A stretch of DNA of 26,760 bases, from the NCBI GenBank assembly GCA_934777245.1, contig CAKVND010000032.1:1-26760 (forward strand), written 5' to 3'. Position numbers and translations under genes: made by a program. Under the pieces are notes generated by a model. It searched no databases, was not told where the DNA came from, and saw nothing but the letters and a program-made list of their open reading frames with translations. Each line of letters opens with the position of its first letter. The first letter of the stretch is position 1. The stretch is from an uncultured Candidatus Melainabacteria bacterium. GTDB lineage: Bacteria; Cyanobacteriota; Vampirovibrionia; Gastranaerophilales; Gastranaerophilaceae. Below are positions 7,115 to 14,900 of this stretch, one piece after another.

Positions 7115-7123
7115 TGTTATAAT
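7115..7123 (+). promoter_or_regulatory. Extended -10 promoter for the histidine kinase operon
   Basis: A TG-n-TATAAT extended -10 element occupies 7115-7123, with no good -35 box, as is usual for extended -10 promoters. Transcription would start near 7130, about 30 bases before the kinase start. It lies in the divergent gap with fliO. Confidence 0.6.
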
Positions 7124-7158
7124 TGTATCATAAAATATAAAAATAGGACAAGTATGGC

Positions 7159-8505
7159 ATGCTAATGGAAATATTGAATTTTTACCTTGCAGACAAAAGT
7201 ACTTTTTGTATTCATATATTGAATATTTTTGTTCTTGGGACACTAATTTTTTTATTCATTTTTGCAAGACAAGCAAGAAAAAAATGGTCAAAAATCAATG
7301 ACTATTTTGGAGTTATTACTAAGACCGTCAATTCAGTTCGCTATGGTGATTTATCTAAAAAAGTGGAAAAAATGGATTTACCAAGCACAGAACCTCTTGC
7401 CGAAAGTATTAACCGAATGATTGAAACGCTTTATGACAGAGAAAAAATGATTACAGAATATCAAACAGAGCTGCACAGGCAAAATAAATTCTTAGAAGCA
7501 GTTATCAATTCACTTTCAGACGGATTAATCGTAATTGACGAAGATTATAATATATTAAGAGCTACACCTAAAATCTGCGAATGGTTTAATGTTCAAGGTA
7601 AAGACTTAATTGGAGCTTCTTTAGCAGATTTTGTACAAGTTGAAAAAAACAAAAATTTACAAACTCTTAATGAAGATGATATATCAATCGAAAATGACAG
7701 AGCATCAAATTTTATCGCAAGTTCTATGGAATTAAAACTGGAAGATAAAAAACGCAGGTTTATTGTAATTATAAAAAATGTTACCAATCAAAGAGAATTA
7801 GAAAGCCTTAAAGAAGACTTTGTAGCAACTTTAACTCATGATTTGAAAGTTCCGATTATTGCTGAAACAAACATGCTTGAACTGTTTTTAAATCAGAATT
7901 TCGGCCCAATTTCTGATAAACAGGAAGTTGCACTAAAAAACATGCAAGCTTCTAATAAAGAACTTCTTGATTTGGTACAAATTGTACTTGAAACATACAA
8001 GGTAAAAGATGGCAATGTTCGCTTGTATAAAGAAAATATCAAGCTTAAACCGTTTATTGAAGAAATTATTGAAGAAATGCATCCAATAGCAAATAAAACC
8101 GGCAATCCGCTTAATTTTGACACAAATCGTGATATTTGCGTAATTGCAGACAAAATGCAATTGAAAAGAGTTATTAAAAATCTTATTCAAAATGCCATAT
8201 CATACGGTGAAGCTCATTCGCCAATTGACATTACAATAGGTGAAATTCCAAAATTTATAGTAATAAAAGTTAAAGATTTTGGCGCAGGAATTTCCAAAAC
8301 TGACATAGATAAGATTTTCAACAAATATTTTTCTGCGGCAAAAAAATTCCGCAAAATCGGTACCGGACTTGGCTTATATTTGGCACTGCAGATAGTTAAA
8401 TCGCATGGTGGAGATTTATCTGTAGAAAGCGAAGAAGGCGAATATACAGAGTTTACAATAAAACTTCCGGCTGTAATTAATACAAATTTACATTATGGTG
8501 AATAA
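7159..8505 (+). CDS. Sensor histidine kinase (one TM, HAMP, PAS, HisKA, HATPase)
   Basis: The 448-residue protein has one membrane segment (about 18-36), a HAMP-like linker (37-95), a PAS domain (about 108-210), the HisKA box FVATLTHDLKVP with phospho-acceptor His227, and a HATPase domain with N-box NLIQNAISYG (341-350), DFGAGI (373-378) and GTGLGL (401-406). It has almost no periplasmic part, so it probably senses through the membrane or the PAS domain. Start: ATG 7159 (or in-frame ATG 7165) lies 10-16 bases after AGGA. A four-codon mini-frame starting at 7154 (Met-Ala-Cys-stop) ends at TAATG overlapping ATG 7165 and might tune translation. It heads an operon that ends with a receiver-only regulator, its likely partner. 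Confidence 0.93.
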   Translation: MLMEILNFYLADKSTFCIHILNIFVLGTLIFLFIFARQARKKWSKINDYFGVITKTVNSVRYGDLSKKVEKMDLPSTEPLAESINRMIETLYDREKMITEYQTELHRQNKFLEAVINSLSDGLIVIDEDYNILRATPKICEWFNVQGKDLIGASLADFVQVEKNKNLQTLNEDDISIENDRASNFIASSMELKLEDKKRRFIVIIKNVTNQRELESLKEDFVATLTHDLKVPIIAETNMLELFLNQNFGPISDKQEVALKNMQASNKELLDLVQIVLETYKVKDGNVRLYKENIKLKPFIEEIIEEMHPIANKTGNPLNFDTNRDICVIADKMQLKRVIKNLIQNAISYGEAHSPIDITIGEIPKFIVIKVKDFGAGISKTDIDKIFNKYFSAAKKFRKIGTGLGLYLALQIVKSHGGDLSVESEEGEYTEFTIKLPAVINTNLHYGE

Positions 8506-8507
8506 TT

Positions 8508-9053
8508 ATGATATTATATGATACGAAATTTTTACAATTAAAAAGTACACCGTCTAAATCAGGCAAAGATTGGGTTTACGCACACAGACCGAATGCAAAA
8601 GATGTTGTTGTGATTCTTCCAATAATCGCTCATGACAAAATTTTGTTTCTCAAAGAGCAACGTCCGCCACTTATAGCAGAAGGCATTGCAGAATATTCTA
8701 TTGCACTTCCGGCAGGTCTTGTAGGTGACGAAAGAGTTGGAGAATCTGTAGAAGACGCAATAAAAGCCGAATTGTTGGAAGAAGCGGGTTTAATCGCAGA
8801 TAGAATAGATATTAAATCACACAAAGTTGCAAGTTCTCCTGGGTGTGTTTCTGAAACGGTAACAATCGCAATTGCCTATATTAACGAATACAAGCTTTCT
8901 GCACAACCGGTAAGCGATGGCGGAGTGATTGTTGATAGAATTTTAGTTGACAGAAAAAATGTTTATAAATGGCTTAGAGAGCTGGAAGAAAATGGAATTG
9001 CACTTACCGCTTCAACTCTTGCAGCTTTATTTTATTTGAATGAGGAGAATTAA
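8508..9053 (+). CDS. Nudix hydrolase, ADP-ribose-pyrophosphatase-like
   Basis: This 181-residue cytoplasmic protein has a Nudix box at about residues 74-97, reading G-x5-E-x7-AELLEEAGL; the catalytic glutamates of the box are present, but the usual Arg before the first Glu is Ala. The surrounding layout (an LPAGLV before the box, a SSPG shortly after it, SETVTIAIA following) is typical of ADP-ribose/ADP-sugar pyrophosphatases, which split ADP-ribose to AMP and ribose-5-phosphate with Mg2+. It starts two bases after the kinase stop codon, so it is cotranscribed and probably coupled. The neighbouring nadE makes a link to NAD turnover plausible, although not shown. Substrate within the superfamily is uncertain. 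Confidence 0.87.
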   Translation: MILYDTKFLQLKSTPSKSGKDWVYAHRPNAKDVVVILPIIAHDKILFLKEQRPPLIAEGIAEYSIALPAGLVGDERVGESVEDAIKAELLEEAGLIADRIDIKSHKVASSPGCVSETVTIAIAYINEYKLSAQPVSDGGVIVDRILVDRKNVYKWLRELEENGIALTASTLAALFYLNEEN

Positions 9054-9055
9054 TT

Positions 9056-9406
9056 ATGATATCAAAAGGTATAAGAGGCGCAATTACAGTTGCAGAAAAC
9101 AGTTCGGAAGCAATTGGCGCAGCTACAATAAAATTATTACAAGAAATGATGTGTAAAAACAAAATTGAAACAGATATGATTTCACACGTTATTTTTACGC
9201 TTACAAATGATTTAAATGCGGATTTTCCGGCTAAATATGCACGAATCAATTTGAAATGGAAAGATGTTCCAATGATGTGTTTTCATGAACTTGATGTTCC
9301 AAATTCATTACAAAAATGTTTAAGAGTTTTAATTGTCGTTAATTGTGGCGATACATTTACACCTGAATTTGTTTATTTAGATGGAGCTGAAGTTTTAAGA
9401 AAATGA
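9056..9406 (+). CDS. aroH: Chorismate mutase, AroH (Bacillus subtilis) type
   Basis: The 116-residue protein converts chorismate to prephenate in phenylalanine and tyrosine synthesis. It is of the trimeric, pseudo-alpha/beta-barrel AroH class: RGAITVAENSSEAIGAAT at the N-terminus, FTLTNDLNADFPAKYAR in the middle, VPMMCFHELDVPNSLQKCLRVL after that. The active-site residues fall at the same numbers as in B. subtilis AroH: Arg7, Arg63, Cys75, Glu78 and Arg90, with a tyrosine at 107. It is a single-domain enzyme without a regulatory or fused domain. A GAGGAG site inside the end of the Nudix gene decides the ATG at 9056. It overlaps the next gene by four bases. It is odd to find it in a two-component operon. 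Confidence 0.95.
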   Translation: MISKGIRGAITVAENSSEAIGAATIKLLQEMMCKNKIETDMISHVIFTLTNDLNADFPAKYARINLKWKDVPMMCFHELDVPNSLQKCLRVLIVVNCGDTFTPEFVYLDGAEVLRK

Positions 9407-9780
9407 AAAACATTTTGATTGTTGATGATGTAAAAGGCTGGCGTGATTTTAACACTAACGTCATGCACGAACTTTTTGGAAATAATGTTAACATTGATAC
9501 AGCTGAAAGCGCAACAATGGCATACGATTTTCTTTTACAAGCAAAACCTTATGATATAATTCTAACGGATTTGCAAATGGAAGATAGTTATTTGCCAAAA
9601 TACGCTGGAGAATGGCTTGTTGAACAAATTAAAACATTCAACCGATACAACTCTACGAAAATTGTAATGATTTCAGCAGCATATAACATTCGCCACATCG
9701 CAGATAACCTCGAAGTTAACTGCATTCCAAAATCTACTGCGCTAACATGTGTTTCTGCTTACAGAGAAATATTATGTTAA
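9403..9780 (+). CDS. Receiver-only (CheY-like) response regulator
   Basis: This 125-residue protein is a lone receiver domain: acidic pair Asp8-Asp9, phospho-acceptor Asp56 in IILTDLQM, conserved Ser91 in MISAAYN and Lys110 in PKS. No output domain follows, so it must act by protein contact or in a phosphorelay. The ATG lies inside the aroH stop (ATGA), making it the fourth gene of the kinase operon; the kinase at 7159 is the obvious phosphate donor. The loop between Asp56 and the next helix is a little longer than usual (MEDSYLPKYAGEW). No terminator is visible before nadE, which has its own promoter. Confidence 0.92.
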   Translation: MKNILIVDDVKGWRDFNTNVMHELFGNNVNIDTAESATMAYDFLLQAKPYDIILTDLQMEDSYLPKYAGEWLVEQIKTFNRYNSTKIVMISAAYNIRHIADNLEVNCIPKSTALTCVSAYREILC

Positions 9781-9838
9781 CATCAAAAACGTTTAAATTA
9801 AACAAAAACTAATTTCTAACGGCAGATACCAGCACTTT

Positions 9839-9867
9839 TTGCAAATCATTTTCTCTCAAGCTATAAT
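9839..9867 (+). promoter_or_regulatory. Promoter of nadE
   Basis: TTGCAA (9839-9844) is followed after 17 bases by a consensus TATAAT (9862-9867). Transcription would start near 9874, giving a leader of about 15 bases that contains the GAGAGG ribosome site. Confidence 0.65.
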
Positions 9868-9883
9868 AAACATAACTTGAGAG
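9853..9883. promoter_or_regulatory. Dyad around the nadE -10 box (possible operator)
   Basis: Perfect 8-base inverted arms CTCTCAAG (9853-9860) and CTTGAGAG (9876-9883) flank the TATAAT, with 15 bases between. The right arm forms part of the ribosome-binding site. The left arm lies upstream of the expected transcription start, so this is a DNA-level dyad rather than an RNA hairpin. Repressor binding is a reasonable but unproven reading. Confidence 0.45.
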
Positions 9884-9889
9884 GTAAAA

Positions 9890-11875
9890 ATGAACTTATA
9901 CGAACTATCTGAAATAGCTGATAAAAGATTTTCACACGGCGAAGAAATCCCGCAAAATATAATAGATAATGTAAAAGGAATTGTATCAAATGGCGGATTT
10001 ATCGGCATGGCTCAAATTAATCCGATAGCAGGAAATATTGAATATAACGCAAAAAAAATTGCAAAATACATTAAATATTCTTGTAAAATCGGCTTAGATT
10101 TAGTTGTGTTTCCGGAACTTGCACTAATGGGTTATCCGATTGAAGATACAATTGACCGACATCCGATTATTGTTGAAGAAAATATTAAATGGCTAAAAGG
10201 ATTAGCAAAAATTACAGTCGGAACAACGGCTCTTGTTGGTTTTGTTGAACCTCGAAGAAAAGACGCGGAAGGTAAAAAATATTTTAACTCTGTTGCAATT
10301 CTAAAAGACGGGAAAATAGCAGGAATTGTTAGAAAGTCACTATTACCTAATTATTCAGAATTCAATGACTACAGATATATTGAACCATCTCCGACCGTAG
10401 GAGTTCAGCCGGCTGAAACTTTAGGTGTTTTTGATAAAGACAACATTAAAGATAATAGTAAAATTTTTGAAAAATACGGAATTTCTATTTGTGAAGACTG
10501 TTGGAACAATAAAGAATTTTTTGAAAAAAATCTTTATGATAAAGACCCGATTGATGAACTTGCACAAGAAAATCCAGAAATTTTTATAAATTGTTCAGCT
10601 TCACCAACAAGAGCAAAAAAAGAACAATTAAAACATAACATGCTCTCTTTTATTGCTAAAAAATACAACACTCCGATTGTATATGTTAACCAAGTTGGTG
10701 CGATTGACAACAGTTCGTTTGACGGTTCCAGCAGAGTATTTGATGCGGACGGAAAATTGTTAGCAAGAGCAAAATCTTTTGAAGAACAATTTTTAATTGT
10801 TAACCCGAAAGAAAAAATAGGCAAAATTTATCCGCTGACTAGAGGCTTGGATAAATCTCTTAATGAGCAAAAAGTTTTTACTTTAGAATATGAATCAGAT
10901 TTAGAGAGAACATATAAAACAATTCTTCAAGGAATTCGTGATTACTTTAAAAAATGTGGTTTTAAACGTGCGGTTTTAGGGCTTTCAGGCGGTTTAGATT
11001 CGACAGTTTGCGCAGTACTTTTAGCTGATGCAATCGGAAAAGAAAATGTTTTTGGCATCTCTATGCCTTCTCATATCACAAGCAAAGAAAGTAAATCTGA
11101 CGCTCAACAATTAGCACACAATTTAGGAATTAATTTCACAGAAGCTACAATACGCCCAATGATTGATACTACAACAGAATGTTTAAATGAATTGTTTAAG
11201 ACGGTAGAAACTAAATGGGACGGACGTTACAAGACTTCGTTTACTCCTGATAATATTCAGGCTCGCTCCAGAGCAATGTTCTTGTGGGGAATAAGTAATG
11301 AATTTGCCTCTTGCATTCCTATTGCAACTTCCGACAAATCAGAACTTTATATGGGATACGCGACAATTAACGGTGATATGTCAGGCGGTTTTGCACCAAT
11401 TGCGGATGTTCCTAAAACTAAATTATTTGCATTTGCGCGTTGGATGAATGAAAACCGAGAAGAAAAAAATGCAATTCCGGAAGCTATTATCCTTAAAAAA
11501 CCTGGTGCAGAACTTGCAATCGACCCTAAAACAGGCAAACCGCTAATCGCAGAAGATGCTCTTATGCCTTATGAATTCTTAGATGAAATCATTTGGCGAG
11601 TTGAAAATAAAAATGAAGGTTACCATGACCTTTTAGAAACAGAATTTGTTTATGAAAAACATAATTCTGTTTCAAAAGAACAAAAAACCGAATGGTTAGA
11701 CAAATTTTTCAGACGTATGTCAACTGCGCTTTATAAATGGTCGATTTTACCGCCATCAGTAATTGTAGAATCTCGTTCTATCAATAAATACGACTACAGA
11801 CAGCCAATTACATCTTCAAAGATTAATTACAAAGGCGTTGAAGACAATTACATTGATATGAGCTTAGATGAATAA
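9890..11875 (+). CDS. nadE: Glutamine-dependent NAD+ synthetase
   Basis: The 661-residue enzyme performs the last step of NAD+ synthesis: deamido-NAD+, glutamine and ATP to NAD+. Residues about 36-310 form a carbon-nitrogen-hydrolase glutaminase domain with the Glu-Lys-Cys triad visible as Glu76 (FPEL), Lys149 (RKSLLPNYSEFND) and Cys201 (SICEDCW). Residues about 340-661 form the ammonia-dependent synthetase domain with the ATP pyrophosphatase P-loop SGGLDST (366-372). Length agrees with the large two-domain NadE proteins. ATG 9890 follows GAGAGG with five to six bases of spacing. It is transcribed from its own promoter downstream of the two-component operon. Identification is firm. Confidence 0.97.
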   Translation: MNLYELSEIADKRFSHGEEIPQNIIDNVKGIVSNGGFIGMAQINPIAGNIEYNAKKIAKYIKYSCKIGLDLVVFPELALMGYPIEDTIDRHPIIVEENIKWLKGLAKITVGTTALVGFVEPRRKDAEGKKYFNSVAILKDGKIAGIVRKSLLPNYSEFNDYRYIEPSPTVGVQPAETLGVFDKDNIKDNSKIFEKYGISICEDCWNNKEFFEKNLYDKDPIDELAQENPEIFINCSASPTRAKKEQLKHNMLSFIAKKYNTPIVYVNQVGAIDNSSFDGSSRVFDADGKLLARAKSFEEQFLIVNPKEKIGKIYPLTRGLDKSLNEQKVFTLEYESDLERTYKTILQGIRDYFKKCGFKRAVLGLSGGLDSTVCAVLLADAIGKENVFGISMPSHITSKESKSDAQQLAHNLGINFTEATIRPMIDTTTECLNELFKTVETKWDGRYKTSFTPDNIQARSRAMFLWGISNEFASCIPIATSDKSELYMGYATINGDMSGGFAPIADVPKTKLFAFARWMNENREEKNAIPEAIILKKPGAELAIDPKTGKPLIAEDALMPYEFLDEIIWRVENKNEGYHDLLETEFVYEKHNSVSKEQKTEWLDKFFRRMSTALYKWSILPPSVIVESRSINKYDYRQPITSSKINYKGVEDNYIDMSLDE

Positions 11876-11950
11876 TATTAATGCTATAACAAAAAGCTTA
11901 TACTTTAATATGTTACAATTCGTTACAAATTCAATAATAGTACGCATTTT

Positions 11951-11956
11951 TATAAT
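11951..11956 (+). promoter_or_regulatory. TATAAT box very close to the symporter start codon
   Basis: A consensus TATAAT ends 11 bases before ATG 11968, with no good -35 box at normal distance and no Shine-Dalgarno sequence between. If used, the mRNA would have a leader of only about five bases. GTTACAA occurs twice ten bases apart just upstream (11912-11918, 11922-11928). Confidence 0.4.
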
Positions 11957-11967
11957 AAAATAGAAAT

Positions 11968-13440
11968 ATGAGTTTAGATGCCGTTATAGATAGCTTACTA
12001 TCCCCAATAGCTGACAAAGTTTCGGGATTAATATTTTCGTATATCACAATAGGTGGAGTTAAGGTAGAATTTTTGATTGCTCTGCTTATTTTTGCTGCAA
12101 TTTATTTTACAATTAGAACAGGTTTTATTGGTGTTTGGGGTTTTAAGCATGCAATAAAACTGATTACTAATAATTATAAACATAATAATCCAAGTGGTTA
12201 TCAAAGAAAAAAGAAGGGAGAATTATCTTCTTTTCAAGCACTTAGCGCAACAATTTCAGCATCAGCCGGAATTGGTAACGTTGCAGGTTCTGCAGCCGCA
12301 GTATCTATTGGAGGCCCTGGGGTAATTTTTTGGATGATAATTGCGGGATTCTTTTCAATGGCGCTAAAATTTTCAGAAGTTTTACTTGGGGTAAAATTCA
12401 GAAACACCAACCCTGATGGTTCTGTTTCCGGCGGACCAATGTATTATATTTTAGTGGGGCTTAGAGGAAAATACTCTCAAAAATTTGCTCCGATTTTGGC
12501 TAAAACTTATGCTGTTTGCTGTATTTTTGCGATGATTGGCGGATGGAATTTATTTCAAATTAACGCAATGACCGCTCAATTTACAGAAGTTACTGGCGGA
12601 GATAACAGCTTCTTTGCGAACAATGGTTGGATTTTAGGTACAATTGTTGCCGTTATTACTTGGTTTACAATTATTGGCGGAATTAAAGCAATCGGAAAAT
12701 TCACTTCAAAAGTAACGCCTATTATGTGTAGTTTATATGTTGCAAGCGCATTTTTAGTGTGTTTGGTAAATATCCATCACTTGCCAGAAACGCTTGTTTT
12801 AATTGTTAAAGAAGCATTTTCGCCACGCGCAATGACAGGTGGAGCTTTTGCATGCTTACTTTGGGGATTCAGACGTGCAATGTTCGCAAACGAATCAGGT
12901 TTGGGTACTGCGCCAATTGCGTTTTCAGCTGTTAATACTAACAAACCTGTTGCACAAGCGTTTATTTCAATGTTACAACCGTTTGTAGATACTGTTATCG
13001 TTGGCGTTGCTACAGCATTCGTAATTGTCGTTTCTAAAGCTTATTTAACAGTTGATGGCATTGCAGGTATCGAATTGACATCAAAAGCTTTTGCAACAAT
13101 TTGCCCTGCATATCCGATTTTGTTGACTGTTATGGCAAGCTGTTTTGTACTATCTACCATGCTTTGCGGATCGTTTTATGGTTTAAAAGCTTGGGGATTC
13201 TTGTTTGGAAATTCAAAAAATAAAACGCGCGTTTTTCAAGCGATTTACTGCTTATGCATAATAGCAGGGTCAGCAATGAATTTTCAAAGTATAATCAATC
13301 TTTCAGACGCTGTAACATTGTTTTTAGCCGTGCCAAATTTAATTGCTGTGTTTGCACTTTCTGGTATTGTAATAAAGGAACTTAAAAGATATTGTGAACG
13401 CTATGATGTCGGAATTAAAATTGTAAAATATTTGAAATAA
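11968..13440 (+). CDS. AGCS-family sodium:alanine/glycine symporter
   Basis: This 490-residue polytopic inner-membrane protein has about ten or eleven hydrophobic segments. It shows the AGCS family landmarks: YFTIRTGFIGVWGFKHAIKLI near residue 46, ALSATISASAGIGNVAGSAAAVSIGGPGVIFWM (about 91-123), SGGPMYYI (about 154-161), and ANESGLGTAPIA (about 310-321). The family imports alanine or glycine together with sodium. No accessory subunit is needed and none is nearby. The start lacks a Shine-Dalgarno sequence; the first hydrophobic segment and alignment to the family support this ATG. The downstream gene has its own promoter and ribosome site. Confidence 0.93.
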   Translation: MSLDAVIDSLLSPIADKVSGLIFSYITIGGVKVEFLIALLIFAAIYFTIRTGFIGVWGFKHAIKLITNNYKHNNPSGYQRKKKGELSSFQALSATISASAGIGNVAGSAAAVSIGGPGVIFWMIIAGFFSMALKFSEVLLGVKFRNTNPDGSVSGGPMYYILVGLRGKYSQKFAPILAKTYAVCCIFAMIGGWNLFQINAMTAQFTEVTGGDNSFFANNGWILGTIVAVITWFTIIGGIKAIGKFTSKVTPIMCSLYVASAFLVCLVNIHHLPETLVLIVKEAFSPRAMTGGAFACLLWGFRRAMFANESGLGTAPIAFSAVNTNKPVAQAFISMLQPFVDTVIVGVATAFVIVVSKAYLTVDGIAGIELTSKAFATICPAYPILLTVMASCFVLSTMLCGSFYGLKAWGFLFGNSKNKTRVFQAIYCLCIIAGSAMNFQSIINLSDAVTLFLAVPNLIAVFALSGIVIKELKRYCERYDVGIKIVKYLK

Positions 13441-13459
13441 AATTTTATATAATTTTTAC

Positions 13460-13488
13460 TTGCTCAAATTGTATCAATATTGTACAAT
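13460..13488 (+). promoter_or_regulatory. Possible promoter of the LeuA/NifV-family gene
   Basis: TTGCTC (13460-13465) is followed after 17 bases by TACAAT (13483-13488). The -10 box forms part of a perfect 10-base palindrome, ATTGTACAAT (13479-13488). A strong AGGGAGG ribosome site follows at 13501-13507. Confidence 0.45.
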
Positions 13489-13511
13489 AGCTCCATGCAA
13501 AGGGAGGTTTT

Positions 13512-14825
13512 ATGCCAAAAATTTATTTCGTAGATGTAACTAATAGAGACGGGGTTCAAACTTCAAGATTGGGTTTGGCAAAACTACAAAAAACAATAAT
13601 CAATTTAATGCTTGATGACATGGGAATTACTCAATCTGAATTTGGTTTCCCGACTACTATGCACGAAATCAATTACTTAAACGCTAACTTAGAATTAGTT
13701 AAACGTGGTGTAATTCGTAAAACTAAGCTTTCCGGCTGGATGAGAGCTATGGCATCTGATGTTGAAAAATCGTTTTCAAACTGTCCTTTGCTTGAGAATT
13801 GCAATCTTTCGCAATCGACTTCCGAACAAATGATTTATGGAAAATATTTAGGTAAAAAAACTCCTGATGATATTATTAAAATGACTTGCGAAGCAGTTGA
13901 ATGTGCAGTCTCAAAAGGTGCAAAAATCATTGGTGTTAACGCAGAAGACGCATCAAGGAGCGATTTAGACTATTTGATTAAACTTGCAAAAGAAGTAAAA
14001 AAACGTGGAGCATATCGTTTTAGATATTGTGACACATTGGGTTACGAAGATCCTCATACGACTTACACCAGAATTTATCGATTAGCAAAAGAAACACAAA
14101 TGCCAATAGAAATGCACTTCCATAATGATTTGGGAATGGCTGTTGCATGTTCTGTTGAAGGCGCTAGAGCGGCTGTAGATGCAGGTGTTGATGCTTATAT
14201 CAATACTGCAATAAATGGCATGGGAGAACGCGCCGGAAATGCAGATTTGGTTTCTTGTTTACTAGCTGTATTAAAATCTGCCGGCTTTAGAAATTCAAAC
14301 GGAGTATTTCAAGTTGATGAAAATATTGATTTAAGTAAAGCATGGAAACTTGCTAAATATACCGCTTACGCTTTTGGTTTACCAATTCCTATCAATCAAC
14401 CGGCAGTCGGAGATAATGCATTTGCACATGAATCAGGAATTCACGCAGATGGAGCACTTAAAGACAGAAGAAATTATGAATTATATGATTTTGAAGAACT
14501 GGGACGTGGCGAACCGGAAATCATTGAAACAGGAAGAATGATTACGACAGGTGAATACGGTGGAATTAAAGGTTTCAGAAATGTTTATGACAAGTTGGAA
14601 TTAGAGTTTAAAGATGAAAACGAAGCACGAAACATTTTGGAATTGGCACGTTATGCAAACGTACATACTCAAAAGCCTTTAACAGAAAGTGAATTAAAGT
14701 TTATTTATCATTATCCTGATATTGCAGCAAAAATAATGACAGTTTCTCCATTCTACGAACCAACCGGAGAATTACAAAAACGTCTTGATAAAGGTGATAT
14801 TGCAATGCCACATCATATTATATAA
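13512..14825 (+). CDS. Homocitrate/2-isopropylmalate-synthase family enzyme (possibly Re-citrate synthase)
   Basis: The 437-residue enzyme belongs to the LeuA/NifV/AksA group of Claisen-condensing TIM barrels: DVTNRDGVQ (8-16, metal ligand Asp13 and Arg12), MHFHNDLGMAVACSVEGA (201-218, His202 and His204), GMGERAGNADL (237-247) and AFAHESGIHADG (303-314). These enzymes join acetyl-CoA to a 2-oxo acid. There is no room for a LeuA regulatory domain, so feedback-regulated isopropylmalate synthase is unlikely. Homocitrate synthase is the customary label, but no nitrogenase or lysine genes are beside it. The Re-citrate synthase of anaerobes, which is related to this group, is a real alternative. 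A strong ribosome site sets ATG 13512, and a bidirectional terminator follows. Confidence 0.85.
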   Translation: MPKIYFVDVTNRDGVQTSRLGLAKLQKTIINLMLDDMGITQSEFGFPTTMHEINYLNANLELVKRGVIRKTKLSGWMRAMASDVEKSFSNCPLLENCNLSQSTSEQMIYGKYLGKKTPDDIIKMTCEAVECAVSKGAKIIGVNAEDASRSDLDYLIKLAKEVKKRGAYRFRYCDTLGYEDPHTTYTRIYRLAKETQMPIEMHFHNDLGMAVACSVEGARAAVDAGVDAYINTAINGMGERAGNADLVSCLLAVLKSAGFRNSNGVFQVDENIDLSKAWKLAKYTAYAFGLPIPINQPAVGDNAFAHESGIHADGALKDRRNYELYDFEELGRGEPEIIETGRMITTGEYGGIKGFRNVYDKLELEFKDENEARNILELARYANVHTQKPLTESELKFIYHYPDIAAKIMTVSPFYEPTGELQKRLDKGDIAMPHHII

Positions 14826-14846
14826 ACAAATTTTTAAAATAAAAAT

Positions 14847-14882
14847 AAAAAGTCACACGCAAAAAAACGTGTGACTTTTTTA
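14847..14882. terminator. Bidirectional Rho-independent terminator
   Basis: The stem AGTCACACG (14851-14859) / CGTGTGACT (14868-14876) closes an 8-base A-rich loop and is flanked by A and T tracts on both sides. It lies between convergent genes, so it can end the homocitrate-family transcript on the plus strand and the small secreted-protein transcript on the minus strand. Confidence 0.93.
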
Positions 14883-14900
14883 ATAAACTTATAAGATTTC

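Noticed and set aside
7122..7152. Minus-strand promoter for fliO (TTGTCC and TACAAT)
   Set aside because: The spacing is 19 bases and the -35 is weak; it overlaps the kinase promoter and leaves a leader of about 90 bases, so it is not supported well enough to list.
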